From assembly GCF_018854495.1 (NCBI RefSeq), contig NZ_JABBDR010000141.1, positions 1 through 30,856 of the forward strand: 30,856 nucleotides of DNA, read 5' to 3'. The translations under genes and the position numbers were made by a program. Shown here piece by piece: positions 15,390-23,963 of this stretch. Each line of letters begins with the position of its first letter. Positions within the stretch are counted from its first letter, which is position 1. The stretch comes from Acidithiobacillus ferruginosus (GTDB lineage: Bacteria; Pseudomonadota; Gammaproteobacteria; Acidithiobacillales; Acidithiobacillaceae). The notes beneath the pieces were generated by a model, which saw only the letters and a program-made list of their open reading frames with translations, was not told the origin of the DNA and ran no database searches.

Positions 15390-16091
15390 TCACTTTACCT
15401 CCTTCCAGTATTCCTTCTTCAGAAAATAGGCCACTATGGTAAAAAACGCCAGCAACCCGAGCACCCAGGGCCCGTCGTCGTGTCGTTGCACGACAGATGG
15501 ATCGGACACGAATCTCAAGAATGCGACGATATCCGTGACCTGTTCCTTGAATTTTTGGGGAGATTCGTCCCCCGCACGAAGCAGCTTTCCATGTTCATTT
15601 ACGATCCCGCCATACGGGGCGAGCACGTCCGGCATGGCCACATTGGGAAATACATGGTTGTTCCACCCCGACGGACGCTTGGGATCCTGGTAAAAAGAAA
15701 GCAGATAAGTGTAGACCCAGTCCTGACCCTTGTACCGGACCATCTGGCTGAGATCCGGCGGGGGAAGCCCGAACCATTTATGCGCCATCTGGGTCGGCAT
15801 GGCGGATATCATGTTATCCTTGAATGTCGAACCTGTCGGTAACATGATGTCTTTTTGCACATCGGCTCTGGATATGCCCAGATCATGGGTCAAAAACTCA
15901 TAACGCATGAATTTTATGGAGTGACATGCCATACAGTTGGTGGCAAATAACCTTGCGCCGCTAATGATGGTCTTTGCATTATAGGTATAATGCGGTGTCA
16001 ATAATTGTGGCCCGTCGTCCGCGAATGCACCCGATGCGCTGCCAGCAAACAGTCCCAGGGCCATACCTGCCCACACAACATACTTTTTCAT
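15390..16091 (-). CDS. petC: Cytochrome c1 subunit of the bc1 complex
   Basis: A 233-aa protein with a signal peptide (MKKYVVWAGMALGLFAGSASGAFA), a single haem motif CMACH (53-57), and a C-terminal membrane anchor (GPWVLGLLAFFTIVAYFLKK). The c1-specific PPPDLSQMVRYKGQDWVYTYL and AMPDVLAPYGG (axial Met region) are present. I take ATG 16091, after AGGAGGAG, because it begins the signal peptide; the open frame upstream overlaps petB. Third subunit of the petI bc1 complex. Confidence 0.95.
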   Translation of the reverse strand: MKKYVVWAGMALGLFAGSASGAFADDGPQLLTPHYTYNAKTIISGARLFATNCMACHSIKFMRYEFLTHDLGISRADVQKDIMLPTGSTFKDNMISAMPTQMAHKWFGLPPPDLSQMVRYKGQDWVYTYLLSFYQDPKRPSGWNNHVFPNVAMPDVLAPYGGIVNEHGKLLRAGDESPQKFKEQVTDIVAFLRFVSDPSVVQRHDDGPWVLGLLAFFTIVAYFLKKEYWKEVK

Positions 16092-16113
16092 AACTCCTCC
16101 TCTCTGCCCGAAC

Positions 16114-17328
16114 TCAGTGGGCATGGAAACGGACGCGCGCCGGCGGTGTCCTGGTCGGTTCGAATTTGCTCACGAACGGCAGCAAAAGGAAGAACGCCAC
16201 ATAGATGAACGCCCCCAATCTTTCCACGAAAAAATATTTCGGCAGCGGAGGCTGCTCTCCAAGATAGGCAAGCACGAAGAAGTTAATGAAAAATATGATC
16301 AGCAGGATACGGGTGACCGGACGATATCGTGTCGATTTCACCGGGTTTCTGTCAAGCCATGGGAGTACGAATGGGACCAGCACCGCGAACACCATTAATA
16401 ATATGCCAGCAGTCTTGTTGGGTATGGACCTCAGCATCGCGTAAAAAGGGGATAGATACCACGGCGGCGTGACATCCGGCAGACTTTTGAGCGGATTTGC
16501 CGGCGTAGACATGGTACGTTCCAGGAAAATATGATGAAACGTCGGCGCGTAGAAGATGATCGCGCCAAAAATGATCAGCCATACACCGAATCCAAACAAA
16601 TCTTTTACGGAGTAGTAGGGGTGAAACGGAATACCGTCCACGGGATGGCCATCAGGCCCTTTATTAGCCTTGATCTCGATGCCATCGGGATTGTTGGAGC
16701 CGACTTTATGGAGATAAAGGATGTGAAAAACGATCAGGCCGACGATGACCAGAAACACCAAGGTAACGTGCAGTGCCATAAACCGTTCCAGCGTGTCGCC
16801 GCTCATGCCGGGCCCACCGCGCACCAGGGTGGTAACCCAGCCGCCGATAAACGGAATGGACTTCAATAAAGAAGTGATTACCGTGCCGGCCCAGTAGGAG
16901 AGATTTGAATAAGGCAGCACATATCCGAAGAATGCCTCCGCCATGAAAGCCAGGTAGGTCGTATAGCCAATGATCCAGACGAGTTCCCGTGGTGATCGGT
17001 AGGAGCCGTACAGCATGCCCCGCGCCATATGCACATACAGCAGCACGAATATCAGCGATACGCCATCCACATGCATGTACTGCATGAGCCAACCGTAATG
17101 CACGTCGTACATGATGCCATACACGGAGTCGTATGCACCTTGGGCGGTAGGTATGTAGTGCGCCAGCACCAGGAATCCCGACAGGAACTGCAGCACCACC
17201 ATCAGTAAGAGTAACGACCCCGCGTAGTAGAAAATATTGAAGTTCTTTGGCGCGTAGTATTCGGCCATGTGCTCGCGCCACATTTCGGGCAGCGGCGAAC
17301 GTTTGACAAACCATTCTTTGAAACTCAT
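16114..17328 (-). CDS. petB: Cytochrome b subunit of the bc1 complex
   Basis: A 404-aa membrane protein with about eight helices. Haem ligands: H86/H100 in helix B and H187/H202 in helix D. GPGMSGDTLERFMALH and HKVGSNNPDG are conserved cytochrome b segments. The Qo-site motif, usually PEWY, is PPWY here (residues 288-291). Helix D has 14 residues between its histidines, as in cytochrome b6, not the 13 of typical proteobacterial b. In iron-grown acidithiobacilli the petI bc1 complex is believed to run in reverse, from cytochrome c to quinone. The ATG follows an AGGAGG-type site. Confidence 0.97.
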   Translation of the reverse strand: MSFKEWFVKRSPLPEMWREHMAEYYAPKNFNIFYYAGSLLLLMVVLQFLSGFLVLAHYIPTAQGAYDSVYGIMYDVHYGWLMQYMHVDGVSLIFVLLYVHMARGMLYGSYRSPRELVWIIGYTTYLAFMAEAFFGYVLPYSNLSYWAGTVITSLLKSIPFIGGWVTTLVRGGPGMSGDTLERFMALHVTLVFLVIVGLIVFHILYLHKVGSNNPDGIEIKANKGPDGHPVDGIPFHPYYSVKDLFGFGVWLIIFGAIIFYAPTFHHIFLERTMSTPANPLKSLPDVTPPWYLSPFYAMLRSIPNKTAGILLMVFAVLVPFVLPWLDRNPVKSTRYRPVTRILLIIFFINFFVLAYLGEQPPLPKYFFVERLGAFIYVAFFLLLPFVSKFEPTRTPPARVRFHAH

Positions 17329-17355
17329 ATCAGCCTCCTTTATCGGCTACCTGGC

Positions 17356-17976
17356 TCAGCACAAATGGGCGAGCGGATACATTTTGGTGACAACGACGGT
17401 TTTCTTGGCCACATCGATGTCATATTCGGGAACCGCCATATTATGGGGAGCAGGTGATCCTTTGATTACGCGTGCCGAAAGATCGTACATGGAGCCATGG
17501 CAGGGGCAATGAAATCCGCCGAGCCACCACGGTGCGACACTGGCTTTTTTCGGCCGGTAATGCGGTATGCAACACAGATGGTTGCAAATTTTTATACCCA
17601 CATACCATTCCGGAACGCGTGACCGGTACTTATTCTTGCAATAAGGGGGTTGTTGCGGAACGTTGCAGTTGGGATCTTTCAATATGCCCTTCTGCTCTGC
17701 CTCATCCAGGGTGGCCAGCATTTCCGGTGTTCTGTTTACTACGATCACCGGCTTCTCCTGCCATAACGCCACCATTTGCATGCCGGGTTCGATGGGGCTC
17801 AGATCGATGGTGGTGGTGGCCAATGCCGCGGCTGCGGCTGTTGGGTCCAGTGATTTCACCATGGGTATTGCGATGGTGCCCGCCACCGCGGCGCCGGATA
17901 CCGTGACCAGCGCCGTGAGAAAACGCCGGCGTGTTACATTTGGAGCATGTTTGCTGTCTTGCGTTTCGTCTGACAT
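17356..17976 (-). CDS. petA: Rieske iron-sulfur subunit of the bc1 complex
   Basis: A 206-aa protein. The N-terminus (TRRRFLTALVTVSGAAVAG) is a Tat-like signal-anchor. Cluster boxes: CNHLCC (C131, H133, C136) and CPCHGS (C157, C159, H160). C136 and C159 are the usual disulfide pair. The Gly that normally precedes the second box-I cysteine is a Cys (C135). Further extra cysteines are C104, C113 and C206. A long insert (DPNCNVPQQPPYCKNKYRSRVPE) precedes the cluster domain. petB begins 27 bp downstream. ATG at 17976. Confidence 0.95.
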   Translation of the reverse strand: MSDETQDSKHAPNVTRRRFLTALVTVSGAAVAGTIAIPMVKSLDPTAAAAALATTTIDLSPIEPGMQMVALWQEKPVIVVNRTPEMLATLDEAEQKGILKDPNCNVPQQPPYCKNKYRSRVPEWYVGIKICNHLCCIPHYRPKKASVAPWWLGGFHCPCHGSMYDLSARVIKGSPAPHNMAVPEYDIDVAKKTVVVTKMYPLAHLC

Positions 17977-18006
17977 GATATTGATTCCTGTCTGTTGTTT
18001 GATGGA

Positions 18007-18816
18007 CTACACCGTAGAAGTTGCCAAATCCTTTTCCGTTCTGTCGTCCAGATCGGGATTGATGAAATTTTGGGCATAAAACAACTCACCATTATGATCC
18101 AGAACGTCACAATCCATTAATTGTGTATAGATACTGGTGATGGCTTCAGGCGGCGTATATCGCTTCATCGGCATGCCGGGATGCGTGAGCAGGCGCAGCC
18201 CCGTTCGACACGGACCCGGGTCTACGATATTTACCCGAATATGCGTGTTGGCATACTCTATCGCCCACATGCGGGCCATGTGCAATATGGCCGCTTTGCT
18301 CACGCCGTAGGCGCCCCAATAGCCCTTGGGCTTAACGCCAGACTCATCTGTGGTAAAAATAATGGATGCGTATGGTGCCTCTTTCAGTAACGGGAGGCAC
18401 TGCTGCGTCACCAGCAGTGGAGACTTTACGTTGACCTGAAACACATGGTCCCATAATGCCCCTTCATAGTTCTCCAGAGGGGTCAGCATTCCGAGTTCTG
18501 CGGCGTTGTGCACGATGCCGTTCAGTTGGGTGAACTCGCTGGAAATGGCGGCGCCTATGGTTTTGAATGCGTCGCTTGCCGGGTCGGCCAGATCCACCAC
18601 GAGGATGGCCGGTTCGGCATAGCCATAGTCGGTGATTTCATCGTAGACGCCTTCCAGATTGCGCTTCGTTTTGCCCAACAGAATGACCGTAGCGCCTTGA
18701 TGGGCATACTCGATGGCCACTGCCCTGCCGATGCCATCTCCCGCACCCGTCACGAGGATCGTTTTCCCGTCCAGGATGCCGTCGCCTTTCGCCTTGGTAT
18801 AGTCATTTTCCGTCAT
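18007..18816 (-). CDS. sdrA: Short-chain dehydrogenase/reductase of the petI operon
   Basis: A 269-aa SDR. The cofactor loop is TGAGDGIGR (Rossmann TGxxxGIG), NNA appears as HNAAELG, and the catalytic Y-x3-K is YGVSK. A Ser/Thr of the triad lies in SIIFTTDESG. Members of this gene are found in both pet operons of A. ferrooxidans; substrate unknown. The ATG at 18816 (MTENDYTKAKG) lies 5 bp after the cycA stop; the longer open frame upstream reads through cycA antisense-free sequence in another frame and is not coding. An interaction with quinone or haem metabolism is only a guess. Confidence 0.9.
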   Translation of the reverse strand: MTENDYTKAKGDGILDGKTILVTGAGDGIGRAVAIEYAHQGATVILLGKTKRNLEGVYDEITDYGYAEPAILVVDLADPASDAFKTIGAAISSEFTQLNGIVHNAAELGMLTPLENYEGALWDHVFQVNVKSPLLVTQQCLPLLKEAPYASIIFTTDESGVKPKGYWGAYGVSKAAILHMARMWAIEYANTHIRVNIVDPGPCRTGLRLLTHPGMPMKRYTPPEAITSIYTQLMDCDVLDHNGELFYAQNFINPDLDDRTEKDLATSTV

Positions 18817-18821
18817 GGCGC

Positions 18822-19532
18822 TCACCGGGACCTTATGTAAGCGGCCAGTGCCGTGATTTGCTTCGGGTTCAGTCTGGAGGCCACGTATTGCATGATGCCC
18901 TTGTGGGTGGCGACCCGCTGCCCGGATTTGAAATAGGTGAGTTGATTGATCACATAGGTACGTTTTTGTCCCGCCAGTCTGGGGAAATAAGGGGGCAGCC
19001 CGGCCAGCGTGGCACCATGGCAGGCCATGCAGGCCGGCATGTGTTTGTCGGGTAGACCACCGAAGTACAGCTTTTTCCCTTCGGCCACGAGTTTGGGATC
19101 GTAAACGTGTCCCGACGCGGGTTTCTGAGAGGAAAAGTAGTCGGCGACCTGCTGCATCTGCGCGGCCGTCAGCGGAGCCGCCATCCCCCACATGATGGGT
19201 GATTGCGGGTCCGCGCGGATATGGGTTTTGAAATGATCGAGCTGGCGCAAAAGGTAGGGCTTCCATTGCCCCGCTAGGTTCGGGAACATGCCCCCGTCAG
19301 CCGCTATGCCCTGCATGCCATGACAGGCCATGCAGGTGGACTGCACCACCGTAGGGATACCGCTTGCGGTGACGGACGCCGTCGCCGCGGTAACGCTGAC
19401 AGCACTGGCCGTAGCCGCTGCGGGGGCAGCGGAGACCGTTTTGGCGAGAGGGGAGCCATAGGCCGCCGAAGCCATGACCATTGCCATAGAGAATAGTGGG
19501 ATAACGGATAAAAGCGGTTTTTTTTGTAGCAT
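18822..19532 (-). CDS. cycA: Dihaem cytochrome c4-family protein CycA
   Basis: A 236-aa protein with a signal sequence (MLQKKPLLSVIPLFSMAMVMASAAYG). An Ala/Thr/Val-rich linker (about 30-60) follows, then two class I cytochrome c domains. Haem motifs are CMACH at 67-71 and 168-172; Met114 and Met214 are likely axial ligands. Cytochrome c4 of this operon is thought to pass electrons between the periplasmic iron-oxidation chain and bc1. First gene of petI. ATG 19532 is preceded by AAGGTG; an upstream start at 19562 would put ten polar residues in front of the signal. Confidence 0.95.
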   Translation of the reverse strand: MLQKKPLLSVIPLFSMAMVMASAAYGSPLAKTVSAAPAAATASAVSVTAATASVTASGIPTVVQSTCMACHGMQGIAADGGMFPNLAGQWKPYLLRQLDHFKTHIRADPQSPIMWGMAAPLTAAQMQQVADYFSSQKPASGHVYDPKLVAEGKKLYFGGLPDKHMPACMACHGATLAGLPPYFPRLAGQKRTYVINQLTYFKSGQRVATHKGIMQYVASRLNPKQITALAAYIRSR

Positions 19533-20030
19533 ATGTGGCACCTTGGTTGTTAGGGCTGGCAACTATCAATCTCATTTTACCGCTTGTTGATAGTTATAGG
19601 CCGGTTATAAACAAAAACCCTTATTACATATTCACAGGAAGAACCTCTCTAAGAGTATTATATAGACGATATTTGCCAGTGCACCATTCATATTTCTTGT
19701 GGGCCCATAGTCGCGCCTTGTGTGACTATAACACCATGACGCAACAACTTATTTTGCAAACGTGCAACCGCGCCGGCACCTTGCAATGGATTGCTGATTA
19801 ACCCGGCACGCAGCACTGTGCATGAATTATTATGGCGCAATGCTGAAACGCAAGGGTTTTTCCATATGCCCCGCGCCGTTAAAAGATGCATCATCGACAT
19901 AGAAACGACTCCAGCCGTTGGGTGGCCATTTTTAGCGTGTTAGCATTCACCAACCTGGTGATGAACTGATGGACATTCCCAAAAAAATCCGCAACGGTGG
20001 CGCTCATCCGCTTTTGCCGGAAGGGTGGGG
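19533..20030. other. petI upstream intergenic region
   Basis: About 500 bp without a convincing gene; the possible short frames lack ribosome sites and recognisable products. The part next to cycA should hold the petI promoter (TATAAT on the minus strand at 19657-19662, no good -35) and an inverted repeat at 19561-19595. The far end carries the 3' flank of the flavoprotein gene at 20031. Confidence 0.5.
19561..19595. promoter_or_regulatory. Inverted repeat AACTATCAA-N17-TTGATAGTT upstream of cycA
   Basis: A perfect 9-bp inverted repeat 29-63 bp before the cycA ATG. It may be an operator for petI or a 5'-UTR hairpin. No regulator is assigned. Confidence 0.5.
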
Positions 20031-21212
20031 TCATACAGCTACCATGGGTATGCACTCCTCCACGGAGGTCTGCGCAGTTTCACCCAGCAGCGTGGCAAAA
20101 AGCTCCCGAACGCTTCTGATCTGTTGTCCGAAGGGTAACTGTCCGGCGCCGCGAAAAAACAGTCCATGCTCTACGTCACCGCGTTGCGCAGCAGCGAGCT
20201 GCGCCTCTATGCAGAATTGTCCGGAAGAGGAATGACCATCCTTGAAACCACAATGAACCAAGCACTCCGTCTGGCTGGGGCACTGCGAATGATCGGGACT
20301 CGCGCAGGCGCGCAGCCTCCCTTCGCGTCCCAGGTAGCGGCGCAACCAGGGGGTAAGCACCGCGCGCGCGGGTAAACCCGCCGAACTCATGAATGTCACG
20401 AGATCTTTAGGCATCGCGTCCGCCAGGACACGTTTGAAATTGATGTGTGCGTCGCCCTCGGTCGTTACCGCGAAGGGGGTGCCCAACTGGGCGCCGCTGC
20501 CGCCGAGAGAAAATATCTCCCGCATTTTCTGAAAGGAAGAGATCCCCCCGGCGGCGATGAGCGGAATCTGGTCGGCTTTCAGGCCTAATTCTTCAAACAG
20601 TTTGCGGATCGCGGGCAACACATTGGCAAAACCATACCGAGAATCGGAAACGTCCTCCAGACGGGTGGCGCCCAGATGCCCGCCCGCGAACTGGGGGTTC
20701 TCGACGACGATGGCGTCGGGAAGGCGCTTTTGGCGCATCCAGCGGCGCACCACCACCTGCACGCCGCGCGCTTCCGAAAGGATCGGGATCAGTGCGACGT
20801 TGGGGAATTCCGCCGCCAGTGTGGGCAGATCCATGGGCAGACCCGCGCCCACGATCACCGCGTTCACCCCACTCCTGATGGCTTGAAGCACGTGCTCCCG
20901 ATAGCCGGAAATGGCATGCATGACATTGACGGCAATAAACCCCTCTTTGCCGGCAATCCGCCGTGCTTCCTGAATCTCCCGATCCAGTGCGGTCAGGTTC
21001 GCCTGGGCGGAGGCTGCAGGATCTCTCAGGCGTCGCAGGTGTCGCATCAGGTCCTCGTGCAAACGCCGCAACTCGACGCTTGCAATCGTTCCGACCGCCC
21101 CTTCCGCAGCCACCGCCCCGGCCAGGCTGTGTGCGGAAACACCAATACCCATACCCCCCTGTATCACCGGGAGTAGGGACCGTCCTTTGATCTTCAGGTA
21201 TGGCAAGTCCAT
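20031..21212 (-). CDS. Nitronate monooxygenase / 2-nitropropane dioxygenase-like flavoprotein
   Basis: A 393-aa TIM-barrel FMN protein. PVIQGGMGIGVSAHSLAGAVAAEGAVGTI is the canonical N-terminus; VENPQFAGGHLGAT holds the conserved GGH; IPLIAAGGISS and GGSGAQLGTPFAVT form the FMN phosphate site. The last 90 residues have a cysteine cluster (C303, C311, C317, C321, C334) that simple nitronate monooxygenases lack; it may bind a metal or Fe-S cluster. ATG 21212 starts the family N-terminus; 110 extra residues upstream in frame are unlike protein. Divergent from ubiT by about 210 bp. Substrate unknown; FabK-like enoyl reductase is the alternative. Confidence 0.8.
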   Translation of the reverse strand: MDLPYLKIKGRSLLPVIQGGMGIGVSAHSLAGAVAAEGAVGTIASVELRRLHEDLMRHLRRLRDPAASAQANLTALDREIQEARRIAGKEGFIAVNVMHAISGYREHVLQAIRSGVNAVIVGAGLPMDLPTLAAEFPNVALIPILSEARGVQVVVRRWMRQKRLPDAIVVENPQFAGGHLGATRLEDVSDSRYGFANVLPAIRKLFEELGLKADQIPLIAAGGISSFQKMREIFSLGGSGAQLGTPFAVTTEGDAHINFKRVLADAMPKDLVTFMSSAGLPARAVLTPWLRRYLGREGRLRACASPDHSQCPSQTECLVHCGFKDGHSSSGQFCIEAQLAAAQRGDVEHGLFFRGAGQLPFGQQIRSVRELFATLLGETAQTSVEECIPMVAV

Positions 21213-21420
21213 CTCAACCACCTCGTCTGTGCCCGTGAGCGACCATGTTACTAAATACTTCCACATCCGTTTATTGTTTGGTACGATGTAGGTGTACTGC
21301 TTTTTTGCATGAATGTCAACAACGCAACGAAGCATCTCGATAGCGCGCAGCGACCGATAAAGGAGAGGTGGGGAAGGGGAGGGCAGTCTTACGCTTGCCG
21401 CGTTATTCCCCCAGGCAATC

Positions 21421-21981
21421 ATGCTTGGTTTCCCCCAAAAGCATATGACGAAAACCTTCATGGAACACGGACGCACCCTAACGCGTCCATTTATCGCAGC
21501 AACAACTATTTTTATGGATCCGGTATTCACGGCCATTTTCATGGGCTTGGCTAACCGGGTTCTGGCGAGATATCAAGCGGATTTCTTGCAGATGGAAGGG
21601 CGGCGTATCGTGGTCGAGGTGTCCGACCTCGGTAAATCACTACGTTTGGTGATAAGGCGGGGAAAGATCGCCCCGACCCGTGCTGGTCCGGTCGATTTGC
21701 GCATCGCTGGAAATGCGAAAGATCTTTGCCGCCTCGCGCTCCGCCTCGAAGATCCGGATACCCTGTTCTTCGCGCGTCGTTTGGTATTGGAAGGAGAAAC
21801 ATCCGTTGGGCTCCAGCTCAAGAATATTCTGGATTCCGTAGACCTGGACTGGTTGGCTCCGGTCGGCTATCTGCCTGCCCCGCTCGGCCCGCGAATAAGA
21901 CAGGCCATCGACCACGCCATCCGCAACACGCATGCCGACAGACGCCTGCACGATCTGCTGGATCGTGCGCTGCAACCCTGA
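21421..21981 (+). CDS. ubiT: SCP2-domain protein UbiT (O2-independent ubiquinone synthesis)
   Basis: UbiT is a lipid-binding accessory factor of anaerobic ubiquinone synthesis. The 186-aa product has an SCP2 sterol-carrier-type domain: VVEVSDLGKSLRLVIRRGKI, VDLRIAGNAKDLCRLALRLEDPDTLFFARRLVLEGETSVGLQLKNILD. The last matches the RLxxEGD-like end of SCP2. The tail YLPAPLGPRIRQAIDHA resembles UbiT. Start uncertain: ATG 21421, 21445 and 21460 are all possible and none has a strong SD. ubiU follows 30 bp on, in the typical ubiT-U-V order. Confidence 0.88.
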   Translation: MLGFPQKHMTKTFMEHGRTLTRPFIAATTIFMDPVFTAIFMGLANRVLARYQADFLQMEGRRIVVEVSDLGKSLRLVIRRGKIAPTRAGPVDLRIAGNAKDLCRLALRLEDPDTLFFARRLVLEGETSVGLQLKNILDSVDLDWLAPVGYLPAPLGPRIRQAIDHAIRNTHADRRLHDLLDRALQP

Positions 21982-22011
21982 CCATCGGCCCGACATCGGA
22001 AAGGATTTTAC

Positions 22012-23022
22012 ATGAACCACCGCAAACCCGAATTGGTCTGCCCCGCTGGCGGACTGCCTGCCCTGAAAGCCGCTGTCGATAATGGTGCAGACGCCATATA
22101 TATCGGCTTTCGCGACGATACCAACGCCCGCAATTTCCCGGGGTTGAACTTTGGTCCGGAAGAGACCGCGCGCGGCATGGAATATGCGCATCGCGCCGGC
22201 AAAAAGGTGCTTCTCGCCATCAATACCTACCCACAGGCACATAACTGGGCTGTCTGGACCAGCGCGGTGGATCGCGCTGCGGAACTGGGGATAGATGCCG
22301 TGATCATGGCGGACCCGGGACTGTTGCGTTATGCCGCAACCCACTACCCCGATCTACGTTTGCATCTTTCCGTGCAGGCATCCGCCACCACGTATAAGGC
22401 CCTGGAGTTCTACCACCAGCGATTTGGCATTCAACGCGCCGTTCTGCCCAGGGTCCTGTCCTTGCAACAGCTTTGGCACACCATAGCCAACAGCCCGGTG
22501 GAGATCGAAGTATTCGGTTATGGAAGCCTGTGCGTCATGGTGGAAGGCCGTTGCGCCTTGTCCTCTTACATTACGGGACGCTCCCCGAATGCCAGTGGAG
22601 TTTGTTCACCAGCAGAGTCCGTACGCTGGGAGGAGACCGCCCTGGGCCGCGAGTCCCGCCTGAACGGCGTATTGATCGACCGTCACGGCCTGAATGAGGC
22701 GGCTGGTTACCCCACCTTGTGCAAGGGGCGTTACTACACAGACGCCCAGGCCTATTACGCCATCGAAGAGCCTACCAGCCTGAATATACTGGATGTGTTG
22801 CCGGACCTATTCCACCACGGCATAGCCGCCATCAAGGTGGAAGGCCGCCAGCGAAGCCCGGCCTACGTTGCGTCCGTCGCCCGCGTTCTGCGCGAAGCCA
22901 TAGATACCTGCGCCGCCGATCCTGCACGATATCTGGTCAGAAACCAATGGACCGCGGTTCTCGATCGTCTTTCCGAAGGGCAGACGCATACCCTCGGGGC
23001 CTATCACCGGCCCTGGCATTGA
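22012..23022 (+). CDS. ubiU: U32 peptidase-like protein UbiU (O2-independent ubiquinone hydroxylation)
   Basis: With UbiV, UbiU forms a [4Fe-4S] heterodimer that hydroxylates ubiquinone precursors without O2. The 336-aa product matches in length. It starts PELVCPAGGLPALKAAVDNGADAIYIGF, the U32 signature. Its four cluster cysteines are C174, C181, C198 and C237, with gaps 7, 17 and 39, exactly the spacing I recall for E. coli UbiU (169, 176, 193, 232). AGxPTLCKGRYY is also conserved. ATG 22012 is preceded by GGAAAGG. ubiV follows 49 bp downstream. Confidence 0.95.
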   Translation: MNHRKPELVCPAGGLPALKAAVDNGADAIYIGFRDDTNARNFPGLNFGPEETARGMEYAHRAGKKVLLAINTYPQAHNWAVWTSAVDRAAELGIDAVIMADPGLLRYAATHYPDLRLHLSVQASATTYKALEFYHQRFGIQRAVLPRVLSLQQLWHTIANSPVEIEVFGYGSLCVMVEGRCALSSYITGRSPNASGVCSPAESVRWEETALGRESRLNGVLIDRHGLNEAAGYPTLCKGRYYTDAQAYYAIEEPTSLNILDVLPDLFHHGIAAIKVEGRQRSPAYVASVARVLREAIDTCAADPARYLVRNQWTAVLDRLSEGQTHTLGAYHRPWH

Positions 23023-23071
23023 TGGATTTTTACACCACAAGACAGCGTCCTAAAATAAGGAGATGCGGAGA

Positions 23072-23950
23072 ATGAAGATCTCGCTCGGCCCGATTCACTA
23101 TTACTGGTCAAAGGAAAACATAGAGCAGTTTTACCGGCGCGCAGAACACTGGCCGGTGGATATCGTTTATCTGGGCGAGACCGTGTGCGCAAAACGACGC
23201 GCCCTGCGCAGCGCCGACTGGCTCGACATCGCAGCGCGTCTGACCGACGCAGGCAAGGAGGTCGTGCTGTCCACACTGGCCCTTCTGGAAGCCAATTCAG
23301 ACCTTCTGCAATTGGAAAGGATTTGTGCGAACGCCCATTACCTGGTGGAAGCCAACGACATGTCGGCGGTTCATCTGCTGGCGGGGCGGGGCCCCTTCGT
23401 CATCGGACCCCATATCAATTGTTATAACGCCGAAACGTTGTCGCTCCTGGCCGATCTGGGCGCCAGGCGATGGGTTCCTCCGGTGGAGTTGTCGGCCACG
23501 ACCATCGCCATGGTACAAAACACGCGTCCTGAGACCATGGAAACCGAGGCATTTGCGTATGGTTATCTGCCCCTGTCCTTTTCAGCCCGCTGTTTCACCG
23601 CCCGGGCGGATAACGTCGGTAAGGATGCGTGTGAACTACGATGCATCAATGATCCGGAGGGGCGTGCGCTATTCACCCAGGAGCATGAACGCCTGTTTAC
23701 CATCAATGGGATTCAGCTTCAGTCCGGTATTCCGTGCAACCTTCTGAACGAGACCGTGGCCATGTCGGAAATGGGTATAGATATCGTCCGCATTTCCCCG
23801 CAGCTTGCCGCCACCGAGTTCGTCATACGGGCATTCCATGCCGCCTTGAATGGAGACGGCGGTTCCCCGGTTGAATATGACTCGCCAGCCTGTAACGGCT
23901 ATTGGTACGGAAAGCCTGGTATGCAGTTCAGTCCTGTGCAGGGTGATTGA
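23072..23950 (+). CDS. ubiV: U32 peptidase-like protein UbiV
   Basis: The partner of UbiU. The 292-aa product starts MKISLGPIHYYWSKENIEQFY and reads as a close UbiV homologue (VYLGETVCAKRR, VLSTLALLEA, NCYNAETL, YLPLSFSARCFTAR, CNGYW). Cluster cysteines C39, C174, C187 and C191 keep the E. coli order (39, 180, 193, 197) with gaps of 13 and 4 in the last three. I take the second ATG (23072): GGAG lies about 10 nt upstream and the family starts MKxSLGP. The ATG at 23063 would add three residues. Confidence 0.95.
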   Translation: MKISLGPIHYYWSKENIEQFYRRAEHWPVDIVYLGETVCAKRRALRSADWLDIAARLTDAGKEVVLSTLALLEANSDLLQLERICANAHYLVEANDMSAVHLLAGRGPFVIGPHINCYNAETLSLLADLGARRWVPPVELSATTIAMVQNTRPETMETEAFAYGYLPLSFSARCFTARADNVGKDACELRCINDPEGRALFTQEHERLFTINGIQLQSGIPCNLLNETVAMSEMGIDIVRISPQLAATEFVIRAFHAALNGDGGSPVEYDSPACNGYWYGKPGMQFSPVQGD

Positions 23951-23963
23951 GGAAGGAGGCGTT

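Noticed and set aside
18817..19266. Long N-terminal extension of the sdrA frame
   Set aside because: It lies over cycA in another frame; cycA has two haem motifs and a signal peptide, and sdrA begins with its own Rossmann N-terminus at 18816.
19688..19900. 70-aa minus-strand frame in the petI upstream region
   Set aside because: No ribosome site and no recognisable or protein-like pattern; it lies in low-information intergenic DNA.
21305..21319. Possible FNR/ANR box (TTGCATGAATGTCAA) before ubiT
   Set aside because: The arms are separated by the wrong spacing and have two mismatches against TTGAT-N4-ATCAA. I found no good FNR box in the ubiT upstream region.
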